Below are positions 12,338-23,885 of a stretch of 64,000 bases of DNA, piece by piece; position 1 is the first letter of the stretch; every line of letters starts with the position of its first letter. The translations under genes and the position numbers were made by a program. The notes under the pieces were generated by a model that was not told the DNA's origin, did not search any database, and saw nothing but the letters and a program-made list of their open reading frames with translations. Source of the stretch: Linum tenue (lineage: Eukaryota; Streptophyta; Magnoliopsida; Malpighiales; Linaceae); NCBI GenBank assembly GCA_946122785.1, contig CAMGYJ010000010.1, positions 53,258,162-53,322,161 of the forward strand, written 5' to 3'.

Positions 12338-14972
12338 TCATGAGGATTTGAATCCCTGGAACGAAGGTGAAAGAATCCTGAAGAGACCATCTGGATTATC
12401 AGTATGTACCTGTCAGAGATGAGCAGAGTAGTCAATCAATAAAACAGTTTTGTTCATATCACCAGACGGAAATTTACAGTTTCGGAGGAAGAATGTAGTC
12501 CTACCCAGTGGCCTGCATCCTCTAGGACGTGCATTTCGACTCCACTGCCTTCCTCCGAAGCTATGTCTTCAGCGGCATGAATTCTCTGGAGATCTTCCAA
12601 GGCCCATCTGTGCAAACTCCTCTCTGCTTTCAAGAAGTTTAGGTGCACTCCTCGAGGCACGTTCTCCACGAATTTCCTATACAAAACATATCGCCGGTCA
12701 TCAAACAGATGAGGGATTTGTATGAATGCGAAGATGTTTGTACAGACTAGTGATTACCATAAATTAGTTTCTTCGTAGGAGTGGTACATTTCTGATATCC
12801 CTTCCAGATCGAATATCCATGAGAATTTTGAAGACGGGGAGGAAGGAGGTCCGCTTGGTCTAAGATTAGTTACCACCCACTGTATACAGAAGCAAGAAAT
12901 CACAAATGGACCTAAAACAGCAACGCAAAACGAAAGCCAGTAGAGATGGATAATCCAGTTTAGGTTCTACAGGTCAGGGAGACAGGTCTGGAGAACAAAT
13001 TATACCTGTGCGACGTCTTTAGAAAATCCCTCTCTGAGAAGAGCACTTATAACTTCTCTTTTAGATGTGACCTTACTTGCAGTAAGATTTAAAAATATGG
13101 TTAGTTGTGACAACAGAAGCGCAAGAGAGATACAAAGCAGAAAATGACTATGATGGCCTACCTCTTCTGGCAGTCTCCTCAAGAAAGATATAAGTTCAGC
13201 AGGATGGTCTTCTCCATCTCCCCCTGCTCGGACTTTTCCAGGAGTGGCGTCTAGAACCCATACCTAATATCGGGATACTCATGACTTGATTCTAAGACAA
13301 TAAAACTAAGTAATATCTCTGCAAAATAGGACACTCACTCTGATAGGTCTTGCAAGAGGCTTGGCAGCCTGGTCAACCATGCTTAGAACAACTACGTCCA
13401 CAAATTGAAAACAGGATAAGCAATCAAATGGCGTTAAATTTGATTCAAATGTCAAAAAGTCACCTATTTTCTTTCATATTAGATTTTTTTTTTTTTTTTT
13501 TTTTTTGAGAAGTGAAACCAAAATTACCTTTTCCTCCAAAGCTATGGCCGATTAAAACACGGGGTGTTATTCTAAGATGTGCTACCTGCTCCAGGCAAAA
13601 TAGGAAGGAAGCAAATAGCAGTCAGTTTCATGCCGAGAGGGCAAATCTAGTGTTTAATAGCGATTGTGATATGCCCAAATTTCATAGAAACAGCAATAGA
13701 AATGGACAGATATATTAAGTTTAGAATCTGGTTACAGTCAAGAATCATTCACCAGCTTTAAGACATCTGATGCAGTTGATGCAACAGAATGCACTCCCCT
13801 CCTCTTGACTGATGCAGAATCACCATGGCATCGCAAGTCTACCAAAAGAAACTACATGATCACAATGTGTCAGCAACTAAATCAGCACCAGATATCACGT
13901 TCATTACCTATCGAAAAAGCAACATCGAAGCATTTGCATTTGGGATCATATACATTACCTGCCACATTGGATACTCTTGAGCAAGGCGTTTAGCAAAACT
14001 ACCTGTAATACATGCGCAAACAGGAAGTGTCATTGCACATAAGACGCAAAGTTGCAAACTTTACCATTATTGTAGGAAATCCCAATCAAAAGTTGCAATG
14101 TGAGTGTGTGGCCATGCATTGAAGTGAAAACATTCAAATGAAATCATCACAAAGACAAAGACTTTCCTATTTCCCTTACCCCAATTCTTCCGGCTACCCA
14201 GAATCCCATGAAGAAGCACAGCTGTGGGTGGATCAGCTACTGATTTGTCCCTCGATGAGCTCCATTCTACCTGCCCACCATCACCAAAACCCCACATATG
14301 AGCAAGTTTGTACCTCTGAGCCAAAACCAACACGCTTTGGCTGTGCATCCGATCTACGAACACGCGTCATTGACAAGCAACGACGCGCAGCTTCCTAATG
14401 GCAGTCTTACATCTATAGCTAAACTAACTATTGAGATTCATAAGAGAGCTGGAAAAATAGCAGGAAGCTGAGTACATGAAACTCACAAGTGGTCCTTGGA
14501 CAAGTTCATACGCCTGCAAACACAAAGGGGAAACTAACACACCGTTAGCTTTAACTTGCTTTCCCTTCCTAATTTCGATTTAGCATAAGAAATTCCACTT
14601 TACCAAAACTCCAGGCGGCTGCTCAGCCATTCTAGTCCCCCGAGCGAGCCTCGGCTCATCCACCAATGCCATTCTCACAGCTCGATCTTTCGCCATTCGG
14701 CTTGAACTACAGATTCCCAATCTGGAAATTCTGAATGCTTCATTCTACAATCGAACCGTACAACAAAACGAAGCGTCTTTCAATCAACTCGGTGAACATT
14801 GCAGACAACTGCAACAAAAAATCACAATCCAGCAGAACAAGCTTACCTGAGCCGCCGGCAAAGAAATTGGAGATGCGTAAGCTCGCCAATCCAGACCAGG
14901 ACTCCTCCCGGCGGGAGACGTCGAGATTCTGCCTCGACCGCAGGGTGTGAAACTGGAAATCGCCGACGACAT
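12338..14972 (-). CDS. ABHD11-like alpha/beta hydrolase with N-terminal targeting exon (13 exons, 390 aa)
   Basis: Exons (- strand): 14972-14847, 14744-14604, 14513-14487, 14270-14180, 14002-13959, 13851-13753, 13585-13528, 13391-13339, 13263-13162, 13071-13006, 12879-12758, 12676-12505, 12409-12338; every junction is GT-AG and phases close exactly. Exon 1 (42 codons, MSSAISSFTPCGRGR...) is Ser/Arg-rich with few acidic residues, like an organelle transit peptide. The hydrolase fold shows HGILGS (oxyanion region, 119-124), the nucleophile elbow GHSFGG with Ser191, LDATPG with the candidate acid Asp218, and GHWVH with the candidate base His366. Members are serine hydrolases of organelles; the substrate is unknown. 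The open frame continuing past the exon 12 donor would give a different, shorter tail. Exon 1 and its upstream region recur at 22,969-23,094 and partly in the bestrophin gene. Confidence 0.94.
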
Positions 14973-15862
14973 TTTCTTGCCCCGGGCAAGGGATCGTGCA
15001 CGGCGGCGGCGGCGGCGGCGCGGAGTAGTTTGTAGCAATCAAGAGAACAATGCGGCAGCTGTTTGCGGTCCAGATTTCAGAGGCGGGGCGAAGGGTTTTA
15101 GGGCAATGGAAGCTGGAAACAGGAAAGTGTGTGATACAGAGGAAGAGAGAGAGAGAGAGGAGGCGGAGACCACGAAGCAAGCGCGCGGGTTTGTTGCCCC
15201 ACTTCCAACGCCTTCAACTGTGCGAGGGAAAAAGGTGGTCAATTACATTATAGGTCACTGATCTATGCTTGTAGTTTGGTTCGGGTCACTAAACTATATT
15301 TAGTTTCGTTTACATCACCAAAATTTCTATAACTTCTAGTCTCGCTTCGTTCATTGATTTTTGGTTCGATTTGGTGCCAAAACTAATATAAAAGTTCAAA
15401 TATGAAACAGTTAGTCTAACATTGTTTTTTTGCCACCATATCAAGAATCGTCACAAAACCTTAAACGACTGGAGCTATTCATGCAAAACACAACTCGAAA
15501 ACTGATATCAGAACTCTCGAAAGGGGACAAGCAACTCTGGTTGTTTGTTAAAGATTTGAGTCAAATCAATAGGCAGTTAATGTAAGTCGAGGGTTACAAG
15601 TTACTCGAGTTACATCGATGTCGAAAACTCATGAACATTTTCGTTGCAGAAACAACTTCAAACTTACATTACAAAAGTACCCAATGGTACACCAGCCTCG
15701 ACTACCTTCTCAGTGCACCAAGATTCTTCTGCCGATTTACATCCTACGCATAGAAACTGCACAGCAAGTATCTAGACACATTCAATGGCAACTCCACAAA
15801 CATAATATAGTACGGTTGTAGAAACTAGAGAGCTCATCTGTGGAGGCCGACCAGCAAGCTAG
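14716..15862. repeat. Left copy of a ~1.1-kb diverged direct repeat flanking TNL1
   Basis: This segment covers the start of ABHD11-like exon 2, intron 1, exon 1, the promoter and the spacer up to the TNL1 stop. It aligns by eye, in order and orientation, with 22,818-23,885. Shared landmarks: AATCTGGAAATTCTGAATG (14,719 / 22,822), the 126-nt MSSAI exon, TAGTTTCGTTTACA (15,301 / 23,249), TTACATCGATGTCG (15,609 / 23,488), TTTACATCCTAC (15,736 / 23,768) and ACACATTCAATGG (15,776 / 23,820). The right edge (15,828-15,862) resembles the last coding bases of the NTF2-like gene. Confidence 0.72.
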
Positions 15863-16050
15863 TACAGTAGACAGACGCCAACCCTTTTGATTTTGATTCC
15901 CTTCAAATTTTCGAGGTCTCGTTCCCTTTCGACTGCTAGGCAGAATCTGAAGGAGACAGTGCGGCCAGAATATCTCTGGTACCAGGGTTCTTCTTCTTCT
16001 CGTATTCCTTTCTCGCTCCAGCCAAACAAGTTCTTGTCATACCATATATA

Positions 16051-17844
16051 CTAGCTTTGTGCCCGCCCATTGGGCGGGTGAATTTTTTTGGCATAATTTA
16101 ATGTGGAACAGAAGCAGTAATTTTAGCTTCTTATGATCTAGTAGATCTTTTTTATTGTTATGTTTATATATTTGGGTACATTGGTAAAATGATTTATTTG
16201 GCGAATGAGTAGACTACAATTTTTTATAGGTGCATTAGGATTTAAATTTCGAGGAGTTTAATTGATTTCAAGTAATCAAATTAGCTTAGCAATTAACGAT
16301 TGCCAAATGTGTTATCTTGTTTGTGTTCTGAGTATTTGTAACGCATAACGTTGTGTTCTTGTTGTGCATGAACCAATACCCTATTTTTGAAATAGAATTG
16401 TTCATGTGACTTGAAAAATTTTAATGACTATCGGCCTTTCCATACCCGATTTAGGCATGATTTCATATAGGGGTTGTTTGATGTGAAATTTTGGTGTGAG
16501 AATTGTGCCTAATTTTAACATAATGGCGTAATTGGGTAAAAACCCCACGTTTGGATCCTTGGATGGACAAAAATAACCCTAGAATTGCAGCGGACGTGGA
16601 ATTTGTAGTTAGGGCACCTACTCCCATATTTTGACATTTCCATGTTGTTCTACCCAATGTTCTTCCTCTTCTATGATTACAAACTCACAACGGAAGGAGT
16701 AAATTGGTATTTTAATCAAAATTTCAGACCATCAATTTCTGATTTCAGTTTTAATCATGGTCCATGAAATTGTTGTGTATCGACGGTTTAACTACGAAAT
16801 ACCAGTAGCGGAGGTTAAATTGATAGGCTGTATTTAATGATACTAACGGTTGAACTACGATTAAAACACAATTTTATCATAAAATTCCCTACCGCTGACT
16901 TTTTTGGTACGGTCTCCGATGCAATTGCATGGACCATGGTTATAACGCATTCTAAACATGTAATTTAGCCAATTTTCACTTGATAATTCTCGGGTTTTCT
17001 ATAATATAAAAATTAAATTAAATTCACACATTTTTAAAATTCCGTGGCAAAACTATCCATAATGTATTGGTGGATACATCATTTGAAACATAACCTTTAT
17101 ATCATTTGGTGTTGACCAAACATGAATAACCAGATAAATTGCAGACAAAAGTGAAATTGGAACTTTCATGCATAGATCAATGTAATTGGAAATGAAGAAA
17201 TTGGTCACACCTTGTTTTGCTTAGCAGAAACCAATCCCCAGCGCTTTCCTGCTTTATAGGACCAATGAAATACGTTCAGAATTTTCCGGGATGGCCGGCG
17301 TAGTGCGCTGCAATTTTCTTTATTTCGGTTCCAAGGAACGGATTCTCGGTCCATGAAATTTCTTCTACAAATTCTCGCTCTGGGTCCGCGTCAGATCATG
17401 CTCTGCTCGAGGCAATTAATTAGGATTTCACGCTGCCTTGAGATTTGAGAACCTTGAGTGACAATTGCCTCCTTCACCAGTCGGAAGCCGCATCCTGTGA
17501 ACTCGCCCGATCATGTCGTTAAACTCTGCGGCTTAGGCGTTGATCACAGGCCAGAATTCAGTCCCTCAAATTCGGGCTCAAATTGCAATCCCATAACCCG
17601 CTCTGTTTTAATCACTTCAATCGCCACATAAGAAACTGTTTCAACTTTAAACGAACCGAAGCCTTGATATAACTGCTCTCTAATAGGAATTGGGGGTATC
17701 AGCGAAGGCGGCCGGGATTGGTGGAAAGAGAGAGTAAAAGAGTAGCCGCTGACGTGGATAGCCTATATTTTGAGGAAGGCTGACGTGTTAGGGGTTAAAA
17801 TCTCAAAGCGCTTTATTATTTGTATAGATAGATAGATAGATAGA
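16051..17844 (-). mobile_element. Non-autonomous Helitron, 1,794 bp, inserted in the TNL1 last exon
   Basis: On the minus strand it begins TC within TCTATCTATCTATC at 17,844 and ends with a strong GC hairpin (CCCGCCCA/TGGGCGGG arms, 16,062-16,078), seven bases and CTAG at 16,054-16,051. The flanking base is A on the 5' side (17,845) and T on the 3' side (16,050), the expected A|T target, with no target duplication. Removing it joins GCA to TAT in frame and makes the TNL1 C-terminus colinear with TNL2. No helicase, Rep or RPA coding was recognised inside; the interior is AT-rich with no clear gene fragment. Confidence 0.93.
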
Positions 17845-19679
17845 TGCGTTATCTGACTGTGACGGAGCCATACCAAAACCACGAGAAATCCAACGGGCAG
17901 CAACAGTGGTGTCGATGTTGCACTTGCAATGAAATCTCATCCAAGTGTTCCGAATGTTCGAAGAACACACAACACCAAATGCAATCCCTTTAACTGGTCC
18001 CTTAATAGTGCAGTTTGAAGGGGGCAATTGCACCATCACGCATGAATCATTCTTCTGATTCATGCTTTTGCAAGGAAACCATTCTGGAATCTCACTTCCC
18101 GAATATTGAAGAACACCCTGATACCAACAGAGGTAGTCTCATCACAAAGATCTTGATTTTTTTTTCCTCAGCTCTAATTATCATATACATAATAACAAAG
18201 ATGATCATAGTACACTAGTATTTATATACCTGAGGATGTAGATTCGACACTGCATGATGATGGAAATTATGGACCACTTCTTTAGGCAGACTCGTGTCCA
18301 ATTGCGGGCAATCTTCAAAGTAGAGGCGCTTCCATCTTAGCCTGCCTACATTGCTTGGTAAGGCTTGTAATGATTTGCAGCCGCTCACATCCAAAATTAG
18401 AAGATTCAGTGGGAGTTCCGGCAAAGACTGAATCCTCCGACAGCCTGTCAAGAGCAAGGAGGACAGCTTGGCAAGTTTATGGATGTTGCAGGGGACGGAC
18501 TCAAGGCTATAGTTAGAAGACAAATCTAAAGATGAGAGCTGGTCAAGTTCCTCGACACAAGCGGGTAGGGTTTTAATATCCGTATTACAGAAACAGAAGG
18601 TCCGCAAAGACTTCATATTGTTGATGCCAGTTGGAAAGCTCTTCAGTTTTCGGCATCCTTTTATACTAAGATGAGTCAAGCCAGTAACAGGATGTGACAT
18701 TTCTGGCAAACTGTCAATCGACGGGCAATAGTGAAGAATGAGTGATTGAGATACCATCTTCCAGATATTCCTTGACAAGCTCTTGAGTTGGGGGTTGTCA
18801 ACCAACTCGAGTCGAACAAATCTTGGCAAAGAACCCTGAGGATGATCATCATCGTAACAGTCCATCTCTCTTATCGTGGTATGGCACAACCGAAACTCTT
18901 TCAAGTTTGCTGAAATAGCAGGGAAGCTGAGGATGTGTTTGCCACAGAGACGCAGGGTGCCACCCTTCTTGACTTGGTAAATCGCAACCGGCCAGGATTT
19001 AACGGCTGTCTCCCTTAAATCCAACATTTTCAACTCTCTTGAATTGATCTCCGGACAGCGAGTGATCTTGGGACAGTTGGACAAGTAAACATACTTGAGG
19101 AACTTTGAGTTGAGTTTGGCCGGAAGACGCCTCAGAATTGTACAACCACTGACGTCGAGTGTTGTCAGCTTCTCCAAATCTTGGACATGAGATGGTAGTT
19201 CAATTAGGCTTCTGCATCCTTTGAGTACGAGGTACACCAGACTCGGAGACCTGGACAAATCTGGGGCTTCAGTTAAATTGATGCAGTGGGAGAGATCCAG
19301 CCGCACTACACTTCCAAGCTTTGGCTGCAAAGGGAAAAGATAAAAGAAGGTAAATTCTAACGATCCCTCTTTGAGTTATAGGAAGAATGCAGAGCAATAA
19401 AATTACTCTTTGTTAGAAAAAAAGCTGGGACAAGTTCTGATGCATAAGAAATGAAGGTGTTTGCGCCCCCAACCAACCAGAGCACGCCAATTGGTGTTCT
19501 TTCTCTCTTCCACAAATCTTATTTCCATCTTCTCTACTTGATAACAGTAAACGATTTCCGTTTCTCTATACAGGAATGAGAAAATCGGAATTTATGAGAT
19601 CCACAAAATGATATTCATTTCTAACATCTTTCAAGATAAACAAATTTGATCATTTGTCAGGACGTGCCCACTGAACTGC

Positions 19680-19805
19680 ACTTTCTTTTATTATGGTAGT
19701 ATGATCATTTACCATTATGGTAAATGGCCTTTATCACCCTGGTGCTAATTTACCGCCATGGTAAAGCCTCTTTGTCCTTTACCAGGGTGGTACAAACCCT
19801 TTAAC
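19680..19805. repeat. Cluster of TTACCA/TGGTAA dyads in TNL1 intron 2
   Basis: Several short inverted motifs lie in about 125 bp: TTTACCATTATGGTAAA (19,708), TTACCGCCATGGTAA (19,751) and TTTACCAGGGTGGTA (19,779). They can fold into small hairpins and may be the remains of a palindromic foldback element. The surrounding intron (19,325-20,306) has no coding sequence. Confidence 0.4.
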
Positions 19806-22390
19806 CATTGAGATAAAGAGCAGTCTCTTAGGCGTTAGCACATCCATGGGAGAGCCCGTTAATATCGAAATTCCAATATCAGCATATGGATCGATCAAGA
19901 TTAGTGGAGATGAAAAAATATGAGAGGAAACATTAGATTCAGCCAAGTAACACGATCGGATTATCAAAATGAATTTCCTTTTTCCTAAATTTTCCTAGTT
20001 CCACCTTACCCTCCAGGCATTTCAGCCTTTGAATCACATGAGGAGAATCCAAAAATCGAAAGGTCAGAGGTCTACTATCTATATATCACATGAAGAATTC
20101 GCACTGATATGAGGATGGAGTTGTCTAGTGGTAAGGAGCTAAATGGTTGTAATCAGTATTGGACCGAAGTCAGTGCATCAACTGCTTAAAAAGCTTTGGC
20201 GAAGGAATCACATGAGGAGAATCTAAAACTCGAAATAGGAGTTAATTTACATAATAACTCCATGCTTGAACTCATCCCAATGATTTAACAAGTGTTGATA
20301 ACATACCTGAACTTCCCAGCATCTTTGCATCATTGTGCTATGACGTATAGTAAGTGAGACCAGGTTTTCTGGAGAAAATCTTGATGGTAGAGACTTTGAA
20401 GGGAACCCATCCCACTGCAACCACATTAGACTATCAGGAAGGGTGTCAAGGCCAAGATATGGTACATGAACTTTGCAAACTCCATACCCTTCCCGTGAAT
20501 AAAAGAAGCAGAGATATCTCAGAGAACTCATCCCTTCAAAAGCGTTGGCCTCCAAATGCATCTCATTGGTTTCGGAAAGGTCCAAACTAATGCATTCAGT
20601 TACTCTACCTCCCTCAAAGGTACTCCTAGGCATCTCTTTGCCTTGGAAAATGTTAAGAAGATAGGTTTTCCAAGATTTCACCTCCCGAACTCTTAATAGT
20701 TTGTGAATATCATCACAATTCTTCAACCTACTACGGATTTCTAGTTTTGGTTCTTCATTAACAATGCTCCAAGCCATTTCTCTTAGCAAGCCATGCACCT
20801 CAACATCCTCATAGCCTTCGCCGGAGATACGGATAAACAAGGACTTATCAATAAGATCCTCCACAACGTGATCAATTTGTGAACTAGTAGGACAAAATGT
20901 TATTAGTAAAAATTTATCCCACCGACCGAAAAAACAAGCAATATCCAAAAACACTCTCTTCTCAACAATTCCAAGCTCATCATAGCTTCTACGAAGAACA
21001 TCATGAATTTCTGGCGTTGGAATTTTTCCCAATTCATTCAAGAGACTCTTCCAGTAACTTTTGTCCCTACAAAACAATGCACCTCCCAATACTTTAATGG
21101 CTAAAGGGCTTCCCTTGCAGTATGAAACAGCCGCATCCAATAGATCAGTCCAATCAATAGGTGGAAGGCCTTTTCTAAATGCATGTATCATGAACAGCTG
21201 GAGCGATTCATGAGAATGTAAACACTTGACATGATAAACATAAGCCCCTGCATATTCAAGCACTCTCCTGTTTCTAGCTGTCAAAATAATTCTGCTTCCT
21301 GGGGCAAAGAGATTGGCGGTATTCAAAACATCTCCCAACAACAACTGTTCTAACTGTGATACTGTTTCCACACTGTCGAGAACAAGGAACACCCTCAAGC
21401 GAGAAAGACGATCCCTTCTATAACAAATTTCTAAGTTTTGGTAGTTTAAGTTATCCTCTGCCAATAATATTGAATACAGTTCTTGTACCATTCCTTCAAT
21501 CCCTGATTGCTTTTCACACTTTTCGTTGATATTATGAACAAAGTGATGCTTGATTTCTTTTCCAGAGCATACAAACGATTGATATCAAGCTTTAGCTAGA
21601 GTGCTCTTTCCTACACCACCCATGCCCCAAAGTCCAATGATTCGAAAATCATCTACGTTCACCGCTAATAGTTTTTCAACCTCAGAAACACGTGCATCCA
21701 TGCCAATCAAGATATCAGACTTCACCCTCGGTGACATGTCTGTGAGTATTTCTAGAACATCTTTCACTATTGCCTTCACTAATTCAGAATCAATCCTAAG
21801 AATTCAAAAGCGCAAAACAAAGAGAAACAGAAGACCAATGAAGAAAAACTCCAATGAGAAAACGGAAATCGAAGTTTAGAGAAGCTACTATTTTGATAAG
21901 AACGCTGGCTTTTAGGAGTAAGGAATACTTACTTGATTGCTTGCGAGGTATGGCCAGCACAGTTAGCCACAGCTTTCAAACCATTCTTCCATCTCTTCCT
22001 ATCCTCAGGACTGCTGGTTGCTCCATGTTTCTGCTCAACCGCAGCAGCATAACTTCCCGAATCCTCTGTTATATCTGAGGGATCCACTTTGTAGAAAACC
22101 GGAAGCACCCGATGCCCGAATTCTTCCACCCTTTGGGCTATGGCGACCACCTCTTCCAGGCACCAGGTGGAATCTGCAAAGTTCTCCGAGAAAATCACGA
22201 TCGAGAGTGCTGATCTGTGAAGGATGGAAATTAGCTCGTCGATGCACTCTGCTTTTTGGAGCTTATCATCTATAAAGGCTTTGATTTGCTTGTCGGAGAG
22301 AGCATCCATCAGGTGGCTTGTAAAACCATTGCGGGTGTCGGAGCCTCTGAAACACACAAAGACGTCGTACTCCCATTTTCCCCTATACAT

Positions 22391-22817
22391 GACACTATGA
22401 GTCAGAAGAAGAAGAAGAAGAAGAAGCCAATTAAGCTGAGGAAGCCATTAGAGTGGAGGGAGATCTTGATTTGTTTTCTTTCTAATTAGCTACACAAAGG
22501 GACAGTCTTTTATAATTGGACTAATCATCTGATTGCTAACAACAAAGACTTGAAGTTTCGGAGCAATTGTTGCATTGTGGAGGGTTGACCTTCCTTAAGC
22601 TCTAATGTTTCCATTTCATCTTCTTCTCCTTCTTCTTAATCCCATTTCTCTATTTGCATTGAAAGGGATTGGTTATCTGACTTCTTCTAGGGTCATTTTA
22701 TAGTTTTTCTTCTTCACCCAACCTAATCTCTCTCTTCATCACCATACCACCGTAGAGACAACAATTACCTTCCATTTTAAACTCCCAATTAACAATTTGA
22801 GTACAACTATGGAGCGA
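22391..22817 (-). promoter_or_regulatory. Upstream region of TNL1
   Basis: It contains a GAA/CTT trinucleotide repeat (about 22,400-22,425) in the stretch corresponding to the TNL2 N-terminus; the ATG at 22,448 is followed by a stop after five codons. The part near 22,765-22,800 resembles the TNL2 upstream region near 34,440. No promoter element is assigned. Confidence 0.4.
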
Positions 22818-23885
22818 TAATCTGGAAATTCTGAATGGTTTAATTCTATAATCACCATCAAATAGCAATCAGAGACTTCTCGTATCAGACATCGGCGACC
22901 ATTGCAGAGAACCGAAGGAAAAAAGGAGGAACAAAAATTACAATCCAATTCCAAACAGAAAAAAGCACCTGAGCAGCCGGCGACGAAATTTGAGAAGCGT
23001 AAACCCATCGATTACGAGTAATAATCCTTCCGGAGGGAGTCGCGGAGATTCCGCCTCGACCGCAGGGTTTGAAATCGTGAATCGCCGACGACATTTTCTT
23101 CCTCGAGACTCGAGAGAGAGAGCGCGGGTTTTTTTGCCCTCACTTCCAAGTTCCAACTCTTCAACTGTTCAAGGGAAAGGTGGTAAATTTTAAATATAGT
23201 CACTAATCTCCGCATATAGTTTCGCCAAGGTGACCTAACTATTTTTTTAGTTTCGTTTACACCACCAGACTAGACTTCCGTGACTTATTAGTCTCAATTC
23301 GTTTGTACCAAGCCAGAAATTTAATTCATATTTGTCCAAAAATACGATCCTGTATGTATCAATGACCAAGTCGTCGAGTCAAATACAATATATATATATA
23401 TAAGAATTCGAATGTAAAACTCTTCATTCTTTCTCAAAACAGGGTAGGCGGAATTGATGGTAAGCTAACAAGCATTGTTAAATTGAATTACATCGATGTC
23501 GTGTTGAAACATCAGTTGACCTTAATAACTCAGTTTTTTCTTCGCTGAATCGATATTCAAGCATCGTTGATGAGGATCGTGTCAGCCAACAGAAACGCAT
23601 CGATCTTCGATATCAATGGCTCGCTCACATGGTTTTAAGAGATCAAAGATGGATCTTTATATCGATCTTCTATTCTCTTACATAACCATACATAAACATC
23701 TTGGAACATATTCACATTACAAAATGTACCCCAGGCTATTACAGGATGCTATTTTTCATGACCAAAAATTTACATCCTACATACAGTAAAAGGCTTTATG
23801 TATCTATGCATAGTCTATACACATTCAATGGAACCTCTCACACGATGATTCGTCTTTGGAGAGAGTCATTGTGGAAGCCGATCTG
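22818..23885. repeat. Right copy of the ~1.1-kb direct repeat flanking TNL1
   Basis: Colinear and diverged copy of 14,716-15,862. It contains a truncated copy of the ABHD11-like 5' end (exon 1 intact in length, exon 2 only in its first ~25 bp), the spacer, and the 3' end of the NTF2-like gene. A TATATATATATATA run occurs at about 23,390 only in this copy. Confidence 0.72.
22969..23094 (-). pseudogene. Orphan duplicate of the ABHD11-like targeting exon
   Basis: This is 126 nt, exactly the length of ABHD11-like exon 1, beginning ATG and ending CAG followed by a GT donor. It encodes MSSAIHDFKPCGRGGISATP ... SSPAAQ, against MSSAISSFTPCGRGRISTSP ... SLPAAQ in the complete gene. The stretch matching exon 2 (about 22,840) starts AATTAA and breaks off after some 25 bp. 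No hydrolase exons follow, because the TNL1 promoter begins there. The reading frame and splice donor are nevertheless preserved. Confidence 0.8.

Larger units (their letters stand above)
15859..22390 (-). pseudogene. TNL1: TIR-NBS-LRR-(C-JID) disease-resistance gene, broken by a nonsense codon and a Helitron
   Basis: Exons (- strand): TIR 22390-21933; NB-ARC 21795-20307; LRR 19324-18230; last exon 18117-17845, interrupted by the Helitron, resuming 16050-15859. TIR: YDVFVCFRGSDTRNGF and WCLEEV with the conserved Glu. NB-ARC: P-loop GMGGVGKST, kinase-2 VFLVLDSVE, GSRIILTARN, CKGSPLAIKVLGG, and VEVHGLL where MHD is usual. About a dozen degenerate LRRs follow, then the post-LRR C-JID (EIPEWF ... 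YDKNLFG ... VGVCLLY). Defects: a TGA at 21,587-21,585 (codon 223) where TNL2 has a Cys codon, and the 1,794-bp insertion. Apart from these the frame stays open and phases match TNL2. The paralogue's upstream Met is lost: the aligned region has a GAA/CTT microsatellite and stops, so the start is the ATG at 22,390. TNLs are intracellular immune receptors; this copy could at most yield a TIR-only or TIR-truncated product. Confidence 0.9.

Noticed and set aside
14740..15180. Longer N-terminus for the ABHD11-like protein starting at the Met at 15,180
   Set aside because: The frame containing that Met differs from the MSSAI frame and does not splice in phase to exon 2; the 126-nt exon conserved at 23.0 kb supports the start at 14,972.
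22739..23215. A second complete ABHD11-like gene near 23 kb
   Set aside because: Only exon 1 and about 25 bp of exon 2 are present; the sequence then passes into the TNL1 upstream region.
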